From positions 1 through 18,148 of the forward strand of contig CAZCJU010000034.1 of NCBI GenBank assembly GCA_964498965.1: 18,148 bases of DNA, read 5' to 3'. The notes under the pieces are model-generated. The model was given only the letters and a program-made list of their open reading frames with translations. It ran no database searches and was not told where the DNA came from. The position numbers and the translations under genes are program-made. The DNA is from CAZCJU01 sp964498965 (lineage in GTDB: Bacteria > Bacillota > Clostridia > Oscillospirales > CAG-272). Each line of letters starts with the position of its first letter. The stretch's first letter is position 1. This document shows, in pieces, positions 1-6,621 of this stretch.

Positions 1-2
1 TA

Positions 3-1175
3 AAAGACACGCGGGGCGATATGACCGCCGAGGTCGCATTGCAGTATAACGATTCCTACAGCGACACGATAGTTACATTTGCAAACAATATGGCGACGAT
101 CGACGGCGGAACGCATGAAACGGGCTTTAAAACGGCATTGACCAAGGTTCTCAACGACTATGCGAGAAAAATAAAAATGATGAAGCCCGAGGACAAAAAT
201 CTGACGGGCGACGACGTAAGGGAAGGCTTGTGTGCGATAATCTCGGTAAAGCTGCCCGACGCACAGTTCGAAAGCCAGACAAAAGCGAAGCTCGGCAACA
301 GCGAGGTCAGAACGTTTGTCGATTCCATAGTTTCGGCTAAATTGGAAGAATATTTGGAGGAAAATCCCGCTTCCGGTAGGGCGATAATCGAAAAATCCAT
401 GGCGGCGGCGAACGAACGCGAAGCGGCAAGACGGGCAAGAGAAGCGTTACGTAACAGAAAAGGTGCTTTGGAGGGCTTCTCACTCCCCGGAAAGCTCGCA
501 GATTGCCATGAAAAACGCATGGACCTGACCGAATTGTATCTTGTCGAGGGTGACAGTGCGGGAGGTACGGCAAAGGACTGCCGCGACAGCCGTTTCCAGG
601 CAATATTGCCGTTGAGAGGTAAAATACTCAACGTTGAGAAAAGCCGAATGGATAAAATATATACGAATCCGTCAACGTTGCCTATAATCCAGGCTCTCGG
701 TTGCGGAATAGGCGACGACTTCGACATAAACAGATTGAGATACGGAAAAATAGTGATAATGGCGGATGCCGATGTGGACGGTTCGCATATAAGAATATTG
801 CTTTTGACGTTCTTCTTCAGGCATATGAGAAAGCTCATCGAGGACGGTCACGTTTATTCGGCAATGCCGCCGCTGTATAAAATAGTCAAGGGAAAGACCG
901 AAAGATACGCCTTTTCGGAGCAGGAAAAGGAAACGATATGTGCGGAACTCGGCTCGGGTGTGCGTGCGGAAAGATATAAAGGTCTGGGAGAAATGGATAA
1001 AGAACAGCTTTGGGATACGACAATGGACCCCGAAAGAAGAACACTGCTGCGTGTCACGATAGACGACGCATTGCGGTGCGACGAGATATTCTCCGTGCTT
1101 ATGGGCGATAAGGTCGAACCGCGACGGGAATTTATAGAAAGAAATGCGAAATACGTTTCGAATTTGGATATTTAA
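3..1175 (+). CDS. gyrB: DNA gyrase subunit B, C-terminal part (5' end outside the window)
   Basis: GyrB is the ATPase subunit of DNA gyrase, which introduces negative supercoils together with GyrA. The reading frame is open from the window edge, so the N-terminal ATPase domain is cut off. Counting from the Met at base 21, the transducer-domain QTK loop is at residues 86-88. The TOPRIM metal-binding motifs follow: EGDSAGG (176-182) with LPLRGKILNVEK after it, and DADVDGSH (249-256). The GyrB tail motif ERYKGLGEM is at 317-325, and the protein ends ..KYVSNLDI as intact GyrBs do. The position matching E. coli Lys447 is Arg (LPLRGK), common in Gram-positives as far as I recall. The Met at 21 is internal, not the true start. 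gyrA follows 162 bp downstream. ParE is a paralogue, but adjacency to gyrA favours GyrB. Confidence 0.96.
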   Translation, partial: KDTRGDMTAEVALQYNDSYSDTIVTFANNMATIDGGTHETGFKTALTKVLNDYARKIKMMKPEDKNLTGDDVREGLCAIISVKLPDAQFESQTKAKLGNSEVRTFVDSIVSAKLEEYLEENPASGRAIIEKSMAAANEREAARRAREALRNRKGALEGFSLPGKLADCHEKRMDLTELYLVEGDSAGGTAKDCRDSRFQAILPLRGKILNVEKSRMDKIYTNPSTLPIIQALGCGIGDDFDINRLRYGKIVIMADADVDGSHIRILLLTFFFRHMRKLIEDGHVYSAMPPLYKIVKGKTERYAFSEQEKETICAELGSGVRAERYKGLGEMDKEQLWDTTMDPERRTLLRVTIDDALRCDEIFSVLMGDKVEPRREFIERNAKYVSNLDI

Positions 1176-1195
1176 GCATTCTTATTTTTCAAAGC

Positions 1196-1288
1196 CTTTC
1201 CGTTCGGGAAAGCGGACCGTGCGACAGCTCCGTATTAAAGCTTTCTCCTAAGAGAAAGAGGAATCGTGACTTGTCACGGCGAATGAGG
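1196..1288 (+). repeat. Two-hairpin intergenic repeat between gyrB and gyrA
   Basis: The 162-bp gyrB-gyrA gap carries several stem-loops. The clearest pair is CTTTCTC/GAGAAAG (1241-1247 with 1252-1258, 4-nt loop) followed by CGTGAC/GTCACG (1265-1270 with 1273-1278, 2-nt loop), ending in GAATGAGG (1281-1288). A related hairpin CTTTCC/GGAAAG sits at 1196-1212. The same order (stem, short spacer, stem, GGATGAGG) recurs at 15091-15131 with different but still complementary stem bases, which points to a dispersed structured repeat. There is no U-tract, so I do not call it a terminator. Confidence 0.6.
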
Positions 1289-1337
1289 TCGAGGACTTAA
1301 ACGATTTTGCATTTTACAATGAAAAACAGGTGAGCAA

Positions 1338-3953
1338 ATGGAAAAAAACACGAACGATATAGAATACAAGGATCAAAAGATCGAAGACATTCACATCGAA
1401 AAAGAGGTAAAAAAATCCTTTCTCGAATATTCGATGTCGGTAATAGTTTCCCGTGCCTTACCCGATGTAAGGGACGGACTCAAACCCGTACACCGTCGTA
1501 TTTTATATGCGATGTACGAAGATCATCTTACGCACGACAATCCGTTCCGTAAGTCGGCGACGACGGTCGGTAACGTTTTGGGACGATATCATCCGCACGG
1601 CGACAGTGCGGTATACGATTCCATGGTACGTCTTGCACAACCCTTTTCGCTCCGTTATCCGCTTATCGAGGGTCACGGAAACTTCGGTAACGTCGACGGC
1701 GACGGAGCTGCGGCATATCGTTACACGGAAGCGAGAATGGCACGTCTTTCCGACGAGATGCTCAAAGACATCGAAAAAGAGGTCGTTGATTACGATCCGA
1801 ACTTTGACAACACGAGGAGAGAGCCGCAGGTACTGCCCTCGGGATTTCCGAATTTTCTCGTAAACGGTTCGGTGGGAATAGCCGTCGGTATGGCGACGAA
1901 CGTACCTCCGCACAATTTAAGCGAGATAATAGACGGCACGATACATCTCATCGACCACCCGGAAGCGAGCGTAGCCGACCTTATGCAATTCATAAAAGGT
2001 CCGGATTTTCCGACCTATGCGACGATATACGGTACATCGGGCATAAGGCAGGCATACGAAACGGGCAGAGGCAGGATATCCGTAAGGGCGAAAGCGGAGA
2101 TATTCGAGGACAAGCATCGCATAGAGATATACGAAATTCCCTATCAGGTAAACAAATCGATGCTTGTAGCTTCCATGGCGGAGCTTGTAAAGACGAAGAA
2201 AATAGAGGGTATAACGGCATTACGTGACGAAAGCGGACGCCACGGCATGAAGATAGTTGTCGAATACCGCAGGGACTGCAACGGACAGATAATCCTCAAC
2301 AAGCTTTACAAATACACGCAGCTTCAGGACACCTGTGCGGTAAATATGCTCGCACTTGTAAAAGGCGAGCCTAAGACACTCAATCTCGTTCAGATACTCA
2401 AGTGTTATATCGAGCATAGGGACGAGGTAGTAAGAAGAAGAATACGCTTCGAGCTTGATAAAGCGAGAAAGAGAGCGCATATTTTAGAAGGCTTGAAAAT
2501 AGCCATAGCGAATATCGACGAGGTCATAGAGATAATCAAAGCGTCAAGATCCGTACCCGACGCAAAAATAAAGCTTTGCGAGCGATTCGAACTTGACGAC
2601 ATTCAGGCAACGGCTATAGTCGAAATGCAATTAGGCAAGCTTTCCAATTTGGAAACGGAAAAAATACAGGACGAGCTGAAAAAACTCATCGGGCTTATCG
2701 AAGAGCTTGAGGGAATACTCGCCGACGACGAAAAGGTACTCGGAATAATCAAGGACGAGCTTACGGCGATCAAAAACAGATACGGCGACGAGAGAAGAAC
2801 GAAGATAACCGAAGCGGAGGACGAGATAATACTCGAGGATCTTATAGACAGGCATATGTGCGTAATTACGATATCGCACGGCGGATATTTCAAGCGTTCG
2901 AGGCTCGATCTGTATGAGGCACACAACAGAGGCGGCAAAGGCGGCGTAGTTGCGGGAACAAAGGACGAGGACTTCATCGAGAACATAATAATAACGCCGT
3001 CGCATTCGTATTTGATGATGTTTACGAACAAGGGTAAGGTCTACATTAAAAAGGCATACGAGATACCCGAGCCTAATTCGAAAGCGTCAAAAGGCGGAAG
3101 CGTCGCAAATCTGCTCAGCTTAGACGAGGGCGAAAAAGTAACTGCGGTAATATCGGCATCCGCATTCTCTTCGGAGTGCTATCTGTTGATGGTGACCATG
3201 CGAGGCAAGGTAAAGAAAGTGCCGCTCGGAGAATTTAAAAACTGTCGCAAGACGGGCAAAATAGCCATTTCGCTTGACGAGGGCGACGAGCTGCTTGCGG
3301 TAAGACGCACAAACGGCGAAAATAACGTCATAGTGGCTACGCACGACGGCTACGCTATGTGCTTCAACGAAAAGAACGTGAGAAGCATGGGCAGAACGGC
3401 AAGAGGCGTGCGTGCGATAAGGTTCAAATCGCCCGACGATTTCGTTATCGGCACAGCCGTGTGCGAGGAAAACAAGAAACTGCTTTTGATAACGGAGCTT
3501 GGAAAAGGTAAGAGAACGGAGTTTGACAAATTCAACATTCACGGCAGAGGCGGTGCGGGAGTGCGTTGCTACGGTCTGACCGAAAAAACGGGCAAGCTCT
3601 GTGCGATATCCTCCGTTTCCGACGATGAGGAAATAATGATAACGACGGCAAGCGGCATGATGATAAGAACAGCCGTAGCCGATATCAGTGTACAGGGAAC
3701 TGCCGCAGGCGGCGTTACCGTCATGAGATTCAAACGCGAGGGAGATTTCGTTACGAACTTCAGCCATTCCGGTGCGGAGGAGATAAACGAGGAGCAGGTA
3801 GACGAGAACGAGGAAAGTATAGTAGACAGAATAGGCGGTATAGACGACGAGGAAGAGGACGAGCTTATCGAAAACGAAGAAGAAACGGACGACGAGCTTG
3901 ACTTGAACGAGGACGGCGAGGACGGCGAGGACGAAGCGTCCGAAGAGGAATAA
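1338..3953 (+). CDS. gyrA: DNA gyrase subunit A
   Basis: GyrA is the DNA-cleaving subunit of gyrase. The start is fixed by AGGTGAG at 1328-1334. The quinolone-resistance region reads HPHGDSAVYD with Ser90 and Asp94 (E. coli Ser83/Asp87), the usual susceptible state. The catalytic tyrosine is Tyr129 in AAYRYTEARM. A winged-helix/tower region and a coiled-coil stretch (about 365-480) precede a six-bladed C-terminal DNA-wrapping domain (about 500-808). The GyrA box that separates gyrase from Topo IV is recognisable but degenerate: HNRGGKG at 529-535 instead of QRRGGRG. The last ~60 residues (about 812-871) are extremely acidic (runs of Asp/Glu). Acidic GyrA tails are known to tune wrapping and supercoiling in some species. 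Length (871 aa) is normal. Pairing with gyrB supports GyrA over ParC. Confidence 0.97.
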   Translation: MEKNTNDIEYKDQKIEDIHIEKEVKKSFLEYSMSVIVSRALPDVRDGLKPVHRRILYAMYEDHLTHDNPFRKSATTVGNVLGRYHPHGDSAVYDSMVRLAQPFSLRYPLIEGHGNFGNVDGDGAAAYRYTEARMARLSDEMLKDIEKEVVDYDPNFDNTRREPQVLPSGFPNFLVNGSVGIAVGMATNVPPHNLSEIIDGTIHLIDHPEASVADLMQFIKGPDFPTYATIYGTSGIRQAYETGRGRISVRAKAEIFEDKHRIEIYEIPYQVNKSMLVASMAELVKTKKIEGITALRDESGRHGMKIVVEYRRDCNGQIILNKLYKYTQLQDTCAVNMLALVKGEPKTLNLVQILKCYIEHRDEVVRRRIRFELDKARKRAHILEGLKIAIANIDEVIEIIKASRSVPDAKIKLCERFELDDIQATAIVEMQLGKLSNLETEKIQDELKKLIGLIEELEGILADDEKVLGIIKDELTAIKNRYGDERRTKITEAEDEIILEDLIDRHMCVITISHGGYFKRSRLDLYEAHNRGGKGGVVAGTKDEDFIENIIITPSHSYLMMFTNKGKVYIKKAYEIPEPNSKASKGGSVANLLSLDEGEKVTAVISASAFSSECYLLMVTMRGKVKKVPLGEFKNCRKTGKIAISLDEGDELLAVRRTNGENNVIVATHDGYAMCFNEKNVRSMGRTARGVRAIRFKSPDDFVIGTAVCEENKKLLLITELGKGKRTEFDKFNIHGRGGAGVRCYGLTEKTGKLCAISSVSDDEEIMITTASGMMIRTAVADISVQGTAAGGVTVMRFKREGDFVTNFSHSGAEEINEEQVDENEESIVDRIGGIDDEEEDELIENEEETDDELDLNEDGEDGEDEASEEE

Positions 3954-3977
3954 AGGAAGCGGAGAGGAGCATAAAAT

Positions 3978-5132
3978 ATGTTTTCTCAAAGACAGATAAG
4001 AAACGGCTTGAAGCTGCTCGGCGGTCTTATCCCGCTGTGTCTGATAACGCTTGCGGTCGTGCTTTATTTCGAGGGCTATTACGATTTTTCGTTCATCAAA
4101 CGCAGCACGGAGCATTCCGTACCCGAGCAGACACTGTCGCCGAAACAGAGCGAGGAGGCTTCGGAGGACGAAACGACTTACGTGCCGCCCGAAGACACCG
4201 GAGATGTCGTCGAGGACTTTAAAATTTCCGAAATGACCGGTACACCTACATCCGACAGTTATACGTCGGATATGAAGATAGGTAAGCTCGTCATAAGCTT
4301 GCCGTCCGACCGATACTGCGGAGAAAAGACCGTCTTGAAGCAGAAGATCGAATACGACGGGCTGTTGAGGATGTTTTCTACCGAGGAAAGCACCGAAAAA
4401 CGAGCAAGTGTCGAAATTTACATGGGTCTGTTGATGGTATATTACGATAACAGGACAGATGTGTACAGCGGCGGCGAAAAAATACTCGACGGCTACGGCG
4501 GCGATGAGCTGACTTATATTTACGAGCTTGACGACGACGGCAGACCCGTTTTCAAGACAGACGACGGCTATAAGGCGATAGAAAACGGCAAGCTCGTCGA
4601 TACGAAACCCGAAAAACTCGGATTTTTGTACAACAGAAGCAGTATAGACACATCGAAAAAGGCGAAATTCCGTAAATACGAGGTCTGCGAGGTGCGTGAC
4701 GTGCCGGGTGCGGTGTATTTTTCCGACGGTGCGTGCATGGTACGCTATATAGAATATAATACCAGAGAAAAGGTTTCCACCGATAAGGAGGTCATCGTGG
4801 ACGAGGACGGACATGAGATCTATCTGCCGTCGTCATCCGTCGTTCATGCGTATTCCTGCGGTCGCGTGCTGATAAGCATAAACGGTAAATACGGCTTCTA
4901 CGCCGTTAAAAATGCGTGGATAGCCGACTGCGAGTACACATATGCCTCACCGTACAGCGAAGGCTTGGCGGTGATAGGCAGAGAGGACGGAAGTAAAAGC
5001 GTTATAGACCTCGACGGAAATACCGTGATACCGTTCGGTATATATTCGGAAATTTCCGAATGCGTGAACGGAACGATGGTCTGCTACGGCGAGAAATGCG
5101 GCTACGAGGTGCTGTGTAAATTCGCCGATTAA
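3978..5132 (+). CDS. Membrane-anchored WG-repeat protein, function unknown
   Basis: This is a 384-aa protein that I do not recognise as a named gene. It has a short N-terminal cytoplasmic stretch, one hydrophobic segment (about residues 12-31) that looks like an uncleaved signal anchor, and an acidic Glu/Ser/Pro-rich linker (about 45-85). A beta-rich extracellular region follows. Residues about 299-384 resemble WG (KWG) beta repeats: KYGFY..., SPYSEGLAVI, a central DLDGNTVIPF and a final CYGEKCGY. WG repeats are found in many Firmicute and Bacteroidete surface proteins and have no single known function. The start is supported by GAGGAG at 3964-3969, 8 nt ahead of ATG. The gene begins 24 bp after gyrA with no terminator between, so it is probably translated from gyrA transcripts. 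The pairing with gyrase may be only positional. Confidence 0.75.
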   Translation: MFSQRQIRNGLKLLGGLIPLCLITLAVVLYFEGYYDFSFIKRSTEHSVPEQTLSPKQSEEASEDETTYVPPEDTGDVVEDFKISEMTGTPTSDSYTSDMKIGKLVISLPSDRYCGEKTVLKQKIEYDGLLRMFSTEESTEKRASVEIYMGLLMVYYDNRTDVYSGGEKILDGYGGDELTYIYELDDDGRPVFKTDDGYKAIENGKLVDTKPEKLGFLYNRSSIDTSKKAKFRKYEVCEVRDVPGAVYFSDGACMVRYIEYNTREKVSTDKEVIVDEDGHEIYLPSSSVVHAYSCGRVLISINGKYGFYAVKNAWIADCEYTYASPYSEGLAVIGREDGSKSVIDLDGNTVIPFGIYSEISECVNGTMVCYGEKCGYEVLCKFAD

Positions 5133-5133
5133 C

Positions 5134-5180
5134 GATCGATGATCGACGATCGATGATCGATGATCGATGATAGATGATAG
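5134..5180. repeat. 7-bp tandem repeat, unit GATCGAT (about 6.7 copies)
   Basis: Six complete 7-bp units run from 5134 to 5175. Four are exact GATCGAT; one is GATCGAC and one GATAGAT. A partial unit runs to 5180. The tract begins 2 bases after the stop codon of the WG-repeat gene and ends 19 bases before the nfo ribosome binding site. Each exact unit contains ATCGAT, so the tract has partial self-complementarity. Period and low divergence suggest slippage or recent expansion. Confidence 0.9.
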
Positions 5181-5198
5181 AAACGATCGAACCGAAAC

Positions 5199-5202
5199 GG
5201 AG
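5199..5202 (+). promoter_or_regulatory. Ribosome binding site that fixes the nfo start
   Basis: GGAG lies 6 nt before the ATG at 5209. An earlier in-frame ATG at 5167 lies inside the 7-bp tandem repeat, has no ribosome binding site, and would add a 14-residue polar N-terminus (MIDDRND...) encoded by repeat DNA. Endonuclease IV normally begins M-x-(Y/I)-(I/V)-G-x-H-x-S, so 5209 is the better start. Confidence 0.8.
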
Positions 5203-5208
5203 AAAAAT

Positions 5209-6039
5209 ATGCTTTATATAGGATGTCACCTGTCAATTGCCGACGGATATTATAAAATGGGCGTTACGGCAAAAAAAATAGGTGCGAATACCTTCCAGTT
5301 TTTCACAAGAAACCCGAGAGGGGGAAAAGCAAAACCGTATGACCCCGAGGACTGTCGGAAATTAAACGAATTTATCGCGGAAAATAATTTCGGAACGATA
5401 GTCGCTCATGCTCCGTATACTCTCAATCCCGCCTCGGGCGATGAAAAGCTCGCCGATTTCGCACGTGCGATCTTTAAAGACGACCTGAAGATCCTTGCCG
5501 ATATACCGAATGCCGTGTATAATTTTCACCCCGGTAACCACGTCGGTGCGGGCGAAGAGATCGGTATACAAAGGTGCGTCGATACGCTGAATGACGTGCT
5601 TGAAGAAGAAAACGGCAATAAAGTGCTGATCGAATGCATGGCGGGTAAGGGAACGGAAATAGGCAGAAGCTTCGAACAGATACGAAAAATGATCGACGGT
5701 ATCGAAAATAAAAAACGTGTCGGTGTCTGTATCGATACATGCCATATTTCCGACGGCGGTTACGATGTTGTTGAAAATTTTTCGAAAACCCTTGACGAGT
5801 TTGATAGGATCGTGGGGATCGAACGACTTTACGCCGTCCATTTGAACGACAGCATGAATGAAAAAGGTGCGAAAAAAGACAGACACGCCAAGCTCGGCGA
5901 GGGAAAAATAGGTGCGGCGGCAATCGCCGAGATAGTCAATGAACCTCGCTTGGCATCGCTGCCGTTTATACTCGAAACCCCGAATGACCTCGACGGCTAC
6001 GCAAAGGAAATAGCCGCAGTGAAAGCTATGCGAAGATAA
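5209..6039 (+). CDS. nfo: Endonuclease IV (apurinic/apyrimidinic endonuclease)
   Basis: Nfo is a zinc-dependent AP endonuclease of base-excision repair. It cuts 5' of abasic sites and removes 3'-blocking groups. From the start at 5209 it has 276 aa, the usual length, and a TIM-barrel pattern. It begins MLYIGCHLS. All nine trinuclear-zinc ligands can be placed: His67 (AHAPY), His107 (HPGN), Glu142 (IECMAGKG), Asp176 and His179 (DTCHI), His211 (HLND), Asp224 and His226 (DRHA) and Glu256 (ETPND). Nothing essential is missing. It lies 77 bp downstream of the WG-repeat gene, across the 7-bp repeat tract, and ends about 200 bp before a strong terminator. It may be the last gene of the gyr transcript, or have a promoter I cannot see. 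Confidence 0.95.
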   Translation: MLYIGCHLSIADGYYKMGVTAKKIGANTFQFFTRNPRGGKAKPYDPEDCRKLNEFIAENNFGTIVAHAPYTLNPASGDEKLADFARAIFKDDLKILADIPNAVYNFHPGNHVGAGEEIGIQRCVDTLNDVLEEENGNKVLIECMAGKGTEIGRSFEQIRKMIDGIENKKRVGVCIDTCHISDGGYDVVENFSKTLDEFDRIVGIERLYAVHLNDSMNEKGAKKDRHAKLGEGKIGAAAIAEIVNEPRLASLPFILETPNDLDGYAKEIAAVKAMRR

Positions 6040-6046
6040 TGTCAAC

Positions 6047-6182
6047 GCTCGGGTCCTCGCCCTCGGAAACGATAACGGGCAACACGATAATGCGGTGAGA
6101 GAGAAACGGGATTATCGTTCCGTTGCCGAAAATTACGCTTTGACCCCTCGATATTACCGCTTCCGAGGGCGAAGACCCGAGC
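6047..6182. repeat. 136-bp inverted-repeat element after nfo (MITE-like or structured RNA)
   Basis: Two 21-nt arms, 6047-6067 (starting GCTCGGGTCC) and 6162-6182 (ending AGACCCGAGC), are reverse complements with a single mismatch. Inside them a second stem forms: 6078-6091 pairs with 6111-6127 (GGCAAC/GTTGCC and ACGATAAT/ATTATCGT, with a 3-nt bulge at 6119-6121). The whole block can fold into one long two-level hairpin. No transposase or convincing target-site duplication is visible. No second copy is present in the window. Confidence 0.65.
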
Positions 6183-6235
6183 ATATCTATAAAATATCCC
6201 CGAATCCTCGATAGCCTGTATCATAACATACGTAT

Positions 6236-6264
6236 AAAAAACGGTGCATATGCACCGTTTTTTT
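6236..6264. terminator. Bidirectional intrinsic terminator
   Basis: An 18-bp perfect palindrome, ACGGTGCAT/ATGCACCGT (6241-6258), is flanked by an A-tract on the left (6236-6240) and a T-tract on the right (6259-6264). On the + strand this is a standard rho-independent terminator about 200 bp after the nfo stop, and probably ends the gyr-WG-nfo transcript. The A-tract lets it work in the other direction too. Confidence 0.85.
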
Positions 6265-6515
6265 ATGTGACCTTGCCGAGCTTGTCCGCTCGCTCCCGTA
6301 TTTTCTTCACTGTTCAATTATGTATTTTTTCGCTCTGTGATCTCCTCCCTCGCCGACTTTAAATTTTATCACTATCGTAAACCTGTCACATACCGCTCTC
6401 TTATAAGTCTTTCACCTCGGCGAGGGCTTACGAGAGATAACGCACTCTTTCGGGCATTTGCCGTGGAAATTTGTCGATAATTTCGAAAAAAATCGCCCGA
6501 TATTAACAAATGTTA
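6265..6515. other. Gene-free gap between the nfo terminator and the LRR-gene promoter
   Basis: I see no credible gene here. Minus-strand open frames across it are not supported by ribosome binding sites or protein-like composition. The only structure noted is a 10-bp inverted repeat, CCCTCGCCGA at 6347-6356 and TCGGCGAGGG at 6417-6426. It may be a degenerate member of the hairpin repeats seen elsewhere. The rest is AT-rich and unremarkable. Confidence 0.5.
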
Positions 6516-6544
6516 ATGACAAACGGACTTTGTTGTGATACAAT
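6516..6544 (+). promoter_or_regulatory. Sigma-A-type promoter of the LRR lipoprotein gene
   Basis: The -35 ATGACA (6516-6521; 5 of 6 match TTGACA) is separated by 17 bp from the -10 TACAAT (6539-6544). TG at 6536-6537, one base before the -10, makes an extended -10. Transcription would start near 6551, leaving a leader of about 70 nt. The AAAGGAGA ribosome binding site lies at 6608-6614. Confidence 0.75.
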
Positions 6545-6621
6545 ACAGGTGTATTGCATTCCGTACCTCGCTTGCGGTCGGTGTAATGCTTTAATTTATT
6601 TATCAATAAAGGAGAAATCAA

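Noticed and set aside
1292..1320. Possible gyrA promoter with TACAAT at 1315-1320
   Set aside because: There is no -35 at suitable spacing. The transcript start would fall on the gyrA ribosome binding site, leaving almost no leader.
1605..1623. Quinolone-resistance mutation in gyrA
   Set aside because: Ser90 and Asp94 are the usual susceptible residues, so no resistance change is visible at these positions.
3120..4814. A 564-aa minus-strand open frame across the gyrA 3' end and the WG gene
   Set aside because: It lies antisense to confident genes, has low-complexity Val/Tyr/Phe-rich composition and no ribosome binding site. It is a shadow produced by the codon pattern of gyrA.
5134..5180. 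CRISPR-like array (and the 9-bp repeat at 8341)
   Set aside because: Units are only 7 or 9 bp and contiguous, with no spacers and no cas genes. They are simple tandem repeats.
5167..5208. Earlier nfo start at 5167
   Set aside because: It lies in the tandem repeat without a ribosome binding site and adds residues not typical of endonuclease IV. The ATG at 5209 fits both.
6042..6317. A 91-aa minus-strand open frame downstream of nfo
   Set aside because: It crosses the inverted-repeat element and the terminator hairpin, has no ribosome binding site, and its sequence is explained by the repeat.
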